6,277 nucleotides of DNA, taken from the NCBI GenBank assembly GCA_016763915.1, contig JAESSX010000011.1, forward strand, positions 1 to 6,277. Reading direction: 5' to 3'. This stretch comes from Rhodospirillales bacterium (GTDB taxonomy: Bacteria; Pseudomonadota; Alphaproteobacteria; Rhodospirillales_A; Casp-alpha2). Positions 1 through 5,840 of the stretch are shown here, in pieces (positions within the stretch are counted from its first letter, which is position 1; each line of letters opens with the position of its first letter). A program made the translations under genes and the position numbers. A model generated the notes under the pieces. The model was not told where the DNA came from. It saw only the letters and a list, made by a program, of their open reading frames with translations, and searched no databases.

Positions 1-323
1 CCGACGGGCGCAAGGTCAAGGGTACCCTGCATTGGGTTTCCGTCCCCCATGCGTTAAGCGCCGAGGTGCGGCTGTACGATCCCCTGTTCACCGATGAAGA
101 AGACGGCGATGATCCCCTCGACGGCCTCAACCCGGACTCATTGACGGTGTTGGAAAACTGCAAATTGGAACCGGCCCTGGCTGACCTGCCTTTAGGTGAA
201 ACGGTGCAGTTCGAACGCCAGGGCTATTTCTGCCTCGATACCGAGGCGACCCCCGACAAGCCGGTCTTCAACCGCACCGTGGGCCTGCGGGACAGCTGGG
301 CCAAGACGCAGAAAAAGGGCTAG
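1..323 (+). CDS. glnS: Glutaminyl-tRNA synthetase, C-terminal part (5' end outside window)
   Basis: GlnRS charges tRNA-Gln with glutamine in the cytosol. The window holds its last 106 codons (first full codon at base 3), which form the C-terminal beta-barrel anticodon-binding region. Recognisable stretches are [19 protein letters not shown], then LNPDSLTV, then [11 protein letters not shown] and finally [16 protein letters not shown]. These match, nearly block for block, the C-terminus of enterobacterial GlnRS as I remember it. The catalytic Rossmann domain with its HIGH and KMSKS motifs lies upstream, out of view. The end is intact, stopping at TAG 321-323, and there is no extra C-terminal domain. 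Many alphaproteobacteria lack GlnRS and make Gln-tRNA through GatCAB, so its presence is mildly informative about lineage. The stop overlaps the stop of the convergent gene, and no terminator hairpin separates the two. Confidence 0.97.
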   Translation, partial: DGRKVKGTLHWVSVPHALSAEVRLYDPLFTDEEDGDDPLDGLNPDSLTVLENCKLEPALADLPLGETVQFERQGYFCLDTEATPDKPVFNRTVGLRDSWAKTQKKG

Positions 324-1594
324 GCTGCGCCGAACAGCAGTTCCCGAAACGCCGTCTCGTCGCCGATCACCTCGGCCAGCCGGTCGAGCGAGGAATCGAC
401 GGCTTCGGCGAATTTTTCCGCGCCGCCGAAACGGCCCAGGGTTTCCGGCGAAATGAACTTGATCAGCATCGCCGAGGTGCCCGGCGGCAGGCCGGCGAAA
501 TGCACGGTGAGCACGCCGTAATCCCTGAGCATCAGCATCGCCAGACCGGCCGATGCCTCGATCGGCATCATTGGGCGGTCCTTGAGGCCGGCGCGCTGCA
601 TGGCGATTTCCAGGATGTCTTCACCGTCCAGGCGCGCGATCACCGGCGTTTCCGTGACCCGGTTGCCGAGGCGTTTCTTGATTTCCGCGACCACCCGGTT
701 GGTGGTATCGGCCAATTCCCGAACCCGGGCCGGGTCGTATTGTTCGAGCGAATGGACGATGCCCGGATAGATCATCGGCCGCGCCTCGACGCCCAGTTCG
801 AAGGCCAGCGCCCGCAATTCCCCGACCATCTCCGTGGTCCCGCCGAGCAGGCCGATGCGGGGGCCGACGGTGCCGTATTTGTCGAGCCCGGTGGAACCGG
901 CATCGACGCCGAGCTCCAGCATCTTCGGCTGGCCGAAAACGGCCGGGCCGACGCGCGCGCCGGCGGCGTCATCGACCAGCACCTTCGCCCCGGCGTCGTG
1001 GGCGAGGCGGACAATGCGCTCGATATCGGGGACGCTGAGGATCTCGTAACTCACCGCGAGGCGCGTCATGGCGACCAATTGCACGTTTTCGGTCTCCGCC
1101 AAGGCTTCCTCGAAGGCCGCCAGGCCTAAAGTGTCGATAAATTCGGTGCCGGCGTATTTTGCCCCCCGGACCACGCAGGCGTGGCTGCCGGTCACTGAAA
1201 CGCCGATCACCGTGCTGCCCGGCTTCGCCAGAACCCGCGTCGCCGTCATGATCGCGGCGGTCTGGCGGTTGAAGGGCATGATGTCGTGCTCCTCGGCGTT
1301 GCCGCCGAGATGATCCAGCGCCAGCTCCGTGAGCCGTCCCGACAACAGGGCCGGGGCCAATTCGTCGTCCATCGGGACAAGGCCGTCCGCCGGCGCCTCG
1401 TAGCCGCGGTCCAATCCCGACAGGTTATAGATTTCCGCCAGCCCCTTTTCCTTGGTGCGGCGTTCGATAAACCGCCAGGCATTGCGCAGCTTCGCGTGGT
1501 CGTCGCGGCTGTCGCGGATAAACCGGCCGTGGGCATAAGGCAGACCGGGCGTGAACACGTTGCCGAAACGGTCGTGGTTCTTAACAGCGGTCAT
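320..1594 (-). CDS. SelA-like PLP-dependent enzyme (fold type I), substrate unknown
   Basis: A 424-residue protein with the layout of a fold-type-I pyridoxal-phosphate enzyme. The segment [13 protein letters not shown] (about residues 205-217) supplies the Asp that normally contacts the PLP ring nitrogen. About 30 residues later [13 protein letters not shown] (234-246) carries Lys239, the probable Schiff-base lysine, followed by [23 protein letters not shown] (109-126) and [15 protein letters not shown] (135-149) fit the cofactor phosphate and ring-stacking region. The GxDK-plus-glycine pattern resembles the SelA/COG1921 group (selenocysteine synthase, archaeal SelA-like proteins, D-glucosaminate-6-phosphate ammonia-lyase-like enzymes) more than classical transaminases; this is from memory, not a search. 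True selenocysteine synthase is unlikely, since the protein is shorter and no selB or selD is nearby. The ATG at 1594 is chosen because AAGGA lies 7 nt upstream; an in-frame extension to 1681 reads as low-complexity, Pro/Arg-rich sequence. It has no signal peptide, so it should be cytosolic. Confidence 0.88.
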   Translation of the reverse strand: MTAVKNHDRFGNVFTPGLPYAHGRFIRDSRDDHAKLRNAWRFIERRTKEKGLAEIYNLSGLDRGYEAPADGLVPMDDELAPALLSGRLTELALDHLGGNAEEHDIMPFNRQTAAIMTATRVLAKPGSTVIGVSVTGSHACVVRGAKYAGTEFIDTLGLAAFEEALAETENVQLVAMTRLAVSYEILSVPDIERIVRLAHDAGAKVLVDDAAGARVGPAVFGQPKMLELGVDAGSTGLDKYGTVGPRIGLLGGTTEMVGELRALAFELGVEARPMIYPGIVHSLEQYDPARVRELADTTNRVVAEIKKRLGNRVTETPVIARLDGEDILEIAMQRAGLKDRPMMPIEASAGLAMLMLRDYGVLTVHFAGLPPGTSAMLIKFISPETLGRFGGAEKFAEAVDSSLDRLAEVIGDETAFRELLFGAA

Positions 1595-1601
1595 GGCGGC
1601 G

Positions 1602-1606
1602 TCCTT
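1602..1606 (-). promoter_or_regulatory. Ribosome-binding site that fixes the start of the PLP enzyme
   Basis: On the minus strand AAGGA sits 7 nt before ATG 1594, an ideal Shine-Dalgarno position. It supports this start over the in-frame codon 29 residues upstream. Confidence 0.75.
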
Positions 1607-1719
1607 TTTTGTCAGCCTTTCCGTTGGCGGCCGGAATGCGGTCGGATGTCTTGGTTTACGAGGATTCCCCGGGCCAGACAAATGAGATTTTTCATGGGAA
1701 GAATAAATTTTTTATTTTT

Positions 1720-1761
1720 CAGGGATTTTTTGACGCCCGCGTCCACGCCCGTGGCTCCCTG
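1720..1761 (-). other. Possible three-way-junction RNA element
   Basis: CAGGGA (1720-1725) pairs with TCCCTG (1756-1761). Between them lie a T6 run (1726-1731) and two adjacent perfect inverted repeats: GACGC/GCGTC (1732-1736 with 1739-1743) and CCACG/CGTGG (1743-1747 with 1750-1754). These share base 1743, so one pair must open if both form together. Each inner repeat has only two unpaired bases, so loops would open by one pair. Read on the minus strand, the element follows the envelope gene and precedes the PLP gene, so it could be a 3' processing or termination structure or part of a leader. It matches no riboswitch that I recognise. The pairing is seen; a function is not. Confidence 0.35.
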
Positions 1762-1839
1762 CACTGGCCGGGACGCCCGACAAATCCCCTGCCTTTGCCT
1801 AAACCTTCCGTGTGCTGAAGCCGGCCCGTTAACCGGGCG

Positions 1840-3039
1840 CTACTTCTGATCCCCGGAATCCTCTTCGTCTTCATCTTCGGCTTTTTTCGGTTTCTTTTTG
1901 AAGCGGGCGAACAGGGCGCCGAAACCTTTCTTTTTCTTGTTCGGTTTTTCGCCGTCGTCCTCTTCGTCGCCTTCTGTCTCTGCGTCGTCTTTTTCGTCTT
2001 CGTCGCCGGTCTTTTTCGCTTTCTTCCTGCGCCGCAGCACGAACAGGACGGCGCCCGCCACCACCACAAGCGCGCCCCCGCCCGACGCCGCCCACACCCA
2101 CCACGGGGTGGGGTCTTCGCGGCGGGGGGGCTTTTTCTTAGCCGTCTTCGACTTGTAGACGACGCCTCTTTGCCTAGCATCCAGTTCACCGGCCAGATCG
2201 GGTTTTTCGATCTCGATCAAGGTGGATTGAAGTTTTCTGTCGCCGAAGAATTTCGGTTTTTTGTATTTCAGGTCATCGAAGCAAAGTCGGCCGATCAAAC
2301 TTTCATCCGGCAGGGTCAGGGCCGGATACACCCGGCCGGATACCTCGCCGGGGGCGCCGAAATAATGAACGACCTTTTCGGAACCGTCCTTGGCCACGAA
2401 GATGAAACTGATGTTGTCGACCTTGAAGTCGGCGTTGAGGTCCATGGTAAAGGCGCGCGCCAGCCAGTGATCGATGTCGGCGATTTTGATGACCTGGGAT
2501 TCCCAGATTTCGCCGAGGCGGTAATCGCATTTTGCCTGCGGGTCCCATTTTTTGACCACCGGACGGGGGCTTGTCACAGGCGGCGGGCTTTGTAATTTTT
2601 TTTCCGGTCCGCTGTCCGGCGCCGGAGTAAACGTCTGCCTGGGCATAAGTTTCTTGAAGGGTTCCGGTGCGCCCGGGTCCGCCGGGCCGGGTTTCGGATT
2701 CACCGTGACCGCCTTTGGCTGCGGCTTGGGTTCCGTCTTTGGCGCCGCCGCGGGGTTTGATTTGGCCGGTTTCCTGTCGCTAGACGGCGGGGCATCCCTT
2801 TTGCTCCAGGCTTCGATGGTTTCCGAACACTCGCCCCTGGTGGAGATGATTTTGACGGTTTCGTCCACCGGGTTGATGACAATCGCCGGGACTTCGCCCG
2901 TTTTAGACAGCGATTTCATCAGGGCGGAGCAATCGTTTTCCGCTGCGTAGAGCGCCGGGATCGACACCAGGCCCATCGCCAAAACGCCAATCAGGGTAAC
3001 GACGGCGTTCCCTTTGGATTTTTTCGGCATGATTTCCAC
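1840..3039 (-). CDS. Unrecognised single-pass envelope protein with charge-block cytosolic tail
   Basis: A protein of 399 residues that I do not recognise. Visible parts in order: lysine-rich n-region and hydrophobic core (residues 4-33) of a Sec signal peptide ending near ALYAAEND; a small Cys-containing segment (Cys37, Cys71); a Pro/Lys-rich linker (about 84-163); a compact domain (about 165-290) with Cys171 and Cys253 and a DLNADFKVD loop; a basic stretch; a membrane helix (about 313-335, starting WWVWAASGGG); and a 64-residue tail. The tail runs basic (RRRKKAKK), acidic, basic (KKKK...KKKPKK around GFGALFARF), acidic. The basic residues after the helix argue for N-out, C-in topology. The four extracytoplasmic cysteines could form two disulfides. 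The start is GTG 3039, with GGGAG 8 nt upstream; ATG 3030 (396 aa) also gives a good signal peptide but has only a close, weak GGAA, and GTG 3054 lacks a site. A scaffold or envelope-linking role is possible but unproven. Confidence 0.85.
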   Translation of the reverse strand: MEIMPKKSKGNAVVTLIGVLAMGLVSIPALYAAENDCSALMKSLSKTGEVPAIVINPVDETVKIISTRGECSETIEAWSKRDAPPSSDRKPAKSNPAAAPKTEPKPQPKAVTVNPKPGPADPGAPEPFKKLMPRQTFTPAPDSGPEKKLQSPPPVTSPRPVVKKWDPQAKCDYRLGEIWESQVIKIADIDHWLARAFTMDLNADFKVDNISFIFVAKDGSEKVVHYFGAPGEVSGRVYPALTLPDESLIGRLCFDDLKYKKPKFFGDRKLQSTLIEIEKPDLAGELDARQRGVVYKSKTAKKKPPRREDPTPWWVWAASGGGALVVVAGAVLFVLRRRKKAKKTGDEDEKDDAETEGDEEDDGEKPNKKKKGFGALFARFKKKPKKAEDEDEEDSGDQK

Positions 3040-3047
3040 GACACGCA

Positions 3048-3052
3048 CTCCC
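3048..3052 (-). promoter_or_regulatory. Ribosome-binding site favouring a GTG start for the envelope protein
   Basis: GGGAG on the minus strand lies 8 nt before GTG 3039 and 17 nt before ATG 3030. The spacing favours the GTG. The two choices differ by three residues and do not change the predicted signal peptide. Confidence 0.55.
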
Positions 3053-3055
3053 ACG

Positions 3056-3071
3056 GATTCTTAAAAGAATC
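3056..3071. repeat. 16-nt inverted repeat, candidate operator or leader hairpin
   Basis: GATTCTT (3056-3062), a 2-nt centre, and AAGAATC (3065-3071) form a perfect 7-bp dyad. It ends 4 nt upstream of the GGGAG ribosome-binding site of the envelope gene. As DNA it could bind a dimeric regulator; as RNA it could form a small AU-rich hairpin beside the ribosome-binding site. Two more short palindromes follow directly upstream of the gene: GGAATTCC (3077-3084) and GCCT-A-AGGC (3085-3093). Confidence 0.5.
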
Positions 3072-3200
3072 GTGAAGGAATTCCGCCTAAGGCATAAACG
3101 CTATTGGTTAATTAATTCAAACATTACACGAAAACCATAACGTCCCGCGCGCTTTCGGCGGCCGGATGCAATGGCCGAACGCACCGGCGCGCTTGTTAGC

Positions 3201-3217
3201 AAAAGGCCCGCAAGGGC
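3201..3217 (-). terminator. Weak intrinsic terminator candidate after the sensor kinase
   Basis: On the minus strand, 6 nt past the kinase stop codon, GCCC-TTGC-GGGC (3217 down to 3206) forms a 4-bp GC stem followed by CTTTTG (T run at 3204-3201). On the plus strand the same stem carries a GCAA tetraloop. The stem is short and the T run only four long, so termination would be modest. Its position right after the gene is the main support. Confidence 0.4.
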
Positions 3218-3223
3218 GTCTTA

Positions 3224-5473
3224 TTAGGCCGCCAGAATTCTTGCCGCCGGAAAGGTGACGAGAACCTTCGTGCCCTTATCGACCTTGCTTTCGATCTTCA
3301 ACGTTCCGCCATGCGCTTCCACCAGGGAACGGGCAATGGGAAGTCCCAGCCCCGTGCCCCCATGCATTTTGTCATTGTGGTTGCGGGCCTGTTCGAACGG
3401 CTCCAAGACGGATACCAGGTCCGACGCCGAAATTCCCAAGCCGGTATCGGCAACCTCAAGCTCCAGTTCCCCGGCCGGGCCGATGTTGTCTGAAACCGTA
3501 ACGGTGCCGCCCCGCGGTGTGAACTTCACCGCATTCGACAACAGGTTGGTCAGAATTTGCTGAAACATTCTCGGATCGGCACGCAGGTTCAAGGACCGGT
3601 TCGCAAAGTTAGCGCTGAGCGTTATATCCTTTTTATGCGCCATGTCTTCCACCAGCTTGAAGTTGCCCATGATCTCGTCGACGACATTGAGGTCGATATC
3701 GTCCGGTTCGAGCTTGCCGGATTCGATCTTGCTCATATCCAGCAGATCGTTGATCAACGACAGCAGGTGATGGCCGCTGTTGCTGATATCCTTGGCGTAG
3801 TCGCGATAGCGTTTATCCTGGATTTCGCCGTAGACCTGGCCGCTGATGACCTGTGAAAAGCCGATGATGGCGTTCAGGGGTGTTCGCAATTCGTGGCTCA
3901 TGGTGGCCAGAAAGTCGGATTTCGTCTGATTGGCGCGTTCGGCCTCGGCAAGGGCGTTTTTGATCTTTTTCTCGGCCCGCAACCGATGCAGGCCGGCGGC
4001 TACGCGAATTCCGAAGATATCCAGCAATTCGATGGTCGTTTTCGGGTTTTCCATCGGCTGGCTGTTCATCACCGCCAATAACCCCAACGGCTTGTTATTG
4101 GGTCCCAACAACGGCACCCCGAAATAACTCTCGATGCCCATGGTCTCAAGGACCTTAAATTCGGGGAATTTTTCCTGGACGCCGCTTTCATAGAAGCAGG
4201 TTTCCTTGCTGACGACGTTTTCGCACGGCGCACCTTTTAAGATATATTCAAAATTTTCGGCCTTGGCGCCATGGGCGTGAAAAGCAATGGAGCGAACCCG
4301 TTGTTCATCGTGCTCTTCTAAAAGCTCGCCGATGAAGACATAATCGGCGGACAGAATATTCGCCAGGCTTTCGGCCAATTGATAGAACAGGCCTTCGCCT
4401 TCGGCCGAGGAAACAGCCTCGGCGACCCTGGTTTGCTGTTGATGGGAACTCTCCACGCTTTCAGCCATGGCGTTGAAGGCTTGCGACAGTTCCTTGAATT
4501 CCTCAGGCACGAACCCTTTCAGGGCCGGCACCCGGGCGGCCCGGTCGCCCGCGGTCATTTCCCGGGCGGTGCCGACAACGGCGCGCACGGGGCCGGTCAG
4601 ATACCCCGATAAAACCCAGCCGACCAGGGCGGCGGCGATAACGCCGGCAATGATCACCCCCAAGGCATAGCGTTGAACGGCATCGGCCCGAGCCCTCAGT
4701 TCGGGGACCGGTTGCGGAATCATCACCCCCCAGTTGGAACCCGGAACCCAAGTGTACCCTGCGATCACATCCGCCTTCATGGCCGGCGTGTAGAACATGG
4801 AAACGCCGGTTTTCTTTTCCAGCATCAGTCTGACCGGCGGCAGGAACGTCATATCCTTTCTTTCGTTGCGCCAACTGGCCAACGGATGAGCGATGGCCTT
4901 GCCCGTATGATCTACGATCGCCGCATGGCCGCGCTTGCCGAAAGAAATCGCCTTGCCCAGAGCGACGATATAATCGGTGTCGATGGACCCGACGGCCATT
5001 AATTCACCGATGGCCCAGACAAGGTACAAGGTCGGTTTGCCATCCGGCCCGGACAAAACTTCCGTAAACCGGACCTCATCGGGCGAAGCCAGGTCCCGTA
5101 AAAGTCTGTATCTTTCCGCCGGCACCCGTTCCGGGCACGGGTTAATTTCTTCGTTAAGGGAATACAGAACCTTGCTGTCGGTCAGGGAGGTGACGCAAAT
5201 GTGGCGGAAATTGAGGTTGGACAACAGCTTCTTGGTGCCGCTGAGCGAAATATCGTTGACCACATTGCTCGCCAGCAGTTGAAAGGTCGATTTGACGTCC
5301 CGATCATAGCGCTCCAAGGCGGCGCCGATGTTGCGCGCCAACAGCAGGTGGCGTTCGGAAACGTCGGCGATTTCCTTGTCGAAGGCGCGCGAATGTGGCC
5401 AGACCCCGAAAAGAACGACCGGGATCAGGGTAACAACGGATAAAGCGAAAAAAAGAAGAACTCGAAGTCTCAT
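3224..5473 (-). CDS. Membrane sensor histidine kinase: dCache, HAMP, GAF, HisKA, HATPase_c
   Basis: A 749-residue hybrid-input sensor kinase. TM1 is at about residues 3-25 and TM2 at 269-288. Between them is a periplasmic dCache-type sensor, with GSIDTDYIVALGKAISFG followed by AAIVDHTGKAIAHP as its membrane-proximal half. HAMP follows (about 289-345), then a GAF domain (about 355-500, with GAPCENVV, FKVLETMGIESYFGVPLL and LGLLAVMNS). Next come a short coiled linker and a HisKA domain with the phosphoacceptor His527 in SHELRTPLNAIIGF. The ATPase domain has the N box (NLLSNAVKFTPRGG, 643-656), G1 (ADTGLGI, Asp676), F box (EPFEQ) and G2 (GGTGLGL, 705-711). All catalytic motifs are intact and there is no receiver domain. 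The start is ATG 5473, with GGAG 9 nt upstream; the in-frame TTG at 5479 lies too close to that site. The gene stands alone, with no response regulator in the window. The DHp helices resemble the PleC/DivJ/PdhS type. The ligand is unknown. Confidence 0.96.
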   Translation of the reverse strand: MRLRVLLFFALSVVTLIPVVLFGVWPHSRAFDKEIADVSERHLLLARNIGAALERYDRDVKSTFQLLASNVVNDISLSGTKKLLSNLNFRHICVTSLTDSKVLYSLNEEINPCPERVPAERYRLLRDLASPDEVRFTEVLSGPDGKPTLYLVWAIGELMAVGSIDTDYIVALGKAISFGKRGHAAIVDHTGKAIAHPLASWRNERKDMTFLPPVRLMLEKKTGVSMFYTPAMKADVIAGYTWVPGSNWGVMIPQPVPELRARADAVQRYALGVIIAGVIAAALVGWVLSGYLTGPVRAVVGTAREMTAGDRAARVPALKGFVPEEFKELSQAFNAMAESVESSHQQQTRVAEAVSSAEGEGLFYQLAESLANILSADYVFIGELLEEHDEQRVRSIAFHAHGAKAENFEYILKGAPCENVVSKETCFYESGVQEKFPEFKVLETMGIESYFGVPLLGPNNKPLGLLAVMNSQPMENPKTTIELLDIFGIRVAAGLHRLRAEKKIKNALAEAERANQTKSDFLATMSHELRTPLNAIIGFSQVISGQVYGEIQDKRYRDYAKDISNSGHHLLSLINDLLDMSKIESGKLEPDDIDLNVVDEIMGNFKLVEDMAHKKDITLSANFANRSLNLRADPRMFQQILTNLLSNAVKFTPRGGTVTVSDNIGPAGELELEVADTGLGISASDLVSVLEPFEQARNHNDKMHGGTGLGLPIARSLVEAHGGTLKIESKVDKGTKVLVTFPAARILAA

Positions 5474-5482
5474 TTTCAATTA

Positions 5483-5486
5483 CTCC
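5483..5486 (-). promoter_or_regulatory. Ribosome-binding site of the sensor kinase
   Basis: GGAG on the minus strand lies 9 nt before ATG 5473 and only 3 nt before the alternative TTG at 5479, so it selects the ATG and a 749-residue product. Confidence 0.65.
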
Positions 5487-5558
5487 AAGCGATTCGGTTT
5501 TGCCTTTTCTCGTGGATGTTAACGCAGGGAACTCAGCTTAAGGTAGAGGTGTCCGGCA

Positions 5559-5708
5559 ATGAAGGCCAGCCAAAACCCCCCGGACTTCCCCATTATTCCT
5601 ATTGGGTTCTCTGTTCTGAACGGGCCTCCAGACCACGCATCGCGCGCCTTTCCGGGTGAACCGGGGAAGCCGTCCTATGAGTCCCATATGTTAAATTTCA
5701 TCCATTAG
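5559..5708 (+). CDS. Doubtful small ORF, 49 codons, with a good ribosome-binding site
   Basis: ATG 5559 opens a reading frame of 49 codons ending at TAG 5706-5708. GAGG (5546-5549) lies 9 nt before the ATG, a proper Shine-Dalgarno placement. The predicted peptide starts MKASQNPPDFPIIPIGFSV and is rich in Pro and Gly, with no membrane helix, no signal peptide and no motif that I recognise. Its codon use is mixed and less GC-biased at third positions than the long genes nearby. No promoter is evident upstream on the plus strand. Chance occurrence is quite possible at this length. Confidence 0.22.
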   Translation: MKASQNPPDFPIIPIGFSVLNGPPDHASRAFPGEPGKPSYESHMLNFIH

Positions 5709-5830
5709 TGGGCTGCGTCAGCCAAATCGAAACCCTTCCCACCCGGGATAGAATTCTCCAACGTGCCGGCAAAAAAGAACCCGAATAAGGCCGAAAAAAA
5801 AGAAAAATATAGGCACGCAACGATGTTCAT
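5705..5830 (-). CDS. Doubtful small membrane-peptide ORF, 41 codons
   Basis: ATG 5830 opens a frame of 41 codons whose product starts MNIVACLYFSFFSALFGFFF, a plausible single membrane helix, and ends in a hydrophilic tail. The frame can be extended to GTG 5923 (72 codons), but that extension runs across the rlmN promoter. No proper Shine-Dalgarno precedes ATG 5830; GGAAGG lies 15 nt upstream inside a hairpin. The Phe-rich helix is encoded by a T-rich run (TTT TCT TTT TTT), so hydrophobicity could be a by-product of composition. Codon use differs from the neighbours. Confidence 0.15.
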   Translation of the reverse strand: MNIVACLYFSFFSALFGFFFAGTLENSIPGGKGFDLADAAH

Positions 5831-5840
5831 AACGCGTTTC

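Larger units (their letters stand above)
1595..1839. other. Intergenic region between PLP enzyme and envelope protein: AT-rich core and inverted repeats
   Basis: This stretch of 245 bp lacks a credible gene. It should contain the 3' end of the envelope-protein transcript and the promoter of the PLP enzyme. Bases 1681-1731 are strikingly AT-rich against the GC-rich surroundings. Several short inverted repeats lie to the right of this: GCCCG/CGGGC (1824-1828 with 1834-1838), CGGG/CCCG (1769-1772 with 1776-1779), and the nested set at 1720-1761 listed separately. None is followed on the minus strand by a clean T tract, so I do not call a definite intrinsic terminator. A weak promoter candidate on the minus strand is TTGTCT, 17 nt, TAAACC (about 1640-1680), with the AT-rich tract just upstream in the position of an UP element. 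This is inference. Confidence 0.5.
3040..3223. other. Intergenic region upstream of the envelope protein gene
   Basis: This stretch of 184 bp holds the presumed leader and promoter of the envelope gene and the 3' end of the kinase transcript. An AT-rich patch at about 3094-3140 is the natural promoter position. The best pair I can see on the minus strand is TTGAAT (3115-3120) and, 17 nt on, TTATGC (3092-3097), whose -10 match is poor. TTAATTAA occurs within it, but the two TTAA units are adjacent and not 7 nt apart, so it is not a CtrA box. No small ORF stands out. Confidence 0.4.

Noticed and set aside
500..1129. Long plus-strand open frame of 209 codons opposite the PLP gene
   Set aside because: It lies antisense to a gene with clear PLP-enzyme motifs. 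Its His/Arg/Gln-rich translation is what GC-rich codons give when read backwards, and it has no ribosome-binding site.
1595..1681. N-terminal extension of the PLP enzyme to codon 1681
   Set aside because: The extension reads as Pro/Arg-rich noise, and the internal ATG has an ideal ribosome-binding site.
1824..1838. Inverted repeat just after the envelope gene as an intrinsic terminator
   Set aside because: GCCCG/CGGGC forms a 5-bp stem, but no T run follows on the minus strand.
1286..1849. Plus-strand open frame of 187 codons running out of the PLP gene into the intergenic region
   Set aside because: It is mostly antisense to the PLP gene, composition is Arg-rich and no motif is recognisable. 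The intergenic part just happens to lack stops.
2170..2595. Plus-strand open frame opposite the envelope protein gene
   Set aside because: It is the shadow of a real gene with signal peptide and membrane helix. No start signal was seen.
3104..3120. TTAATTAA as a CtrA-binding site
   Set aside because: A CtrA box needs two TTAA half-sites 7 nt apart; here they are adjacent.
5640..5700. Cobalamin-riboswitch-like wording (GGGTGAACCGGGGAAGCCG)
   Set aside because: The blocks are in the wrong order and the other conserved cobalamin elements are missing.
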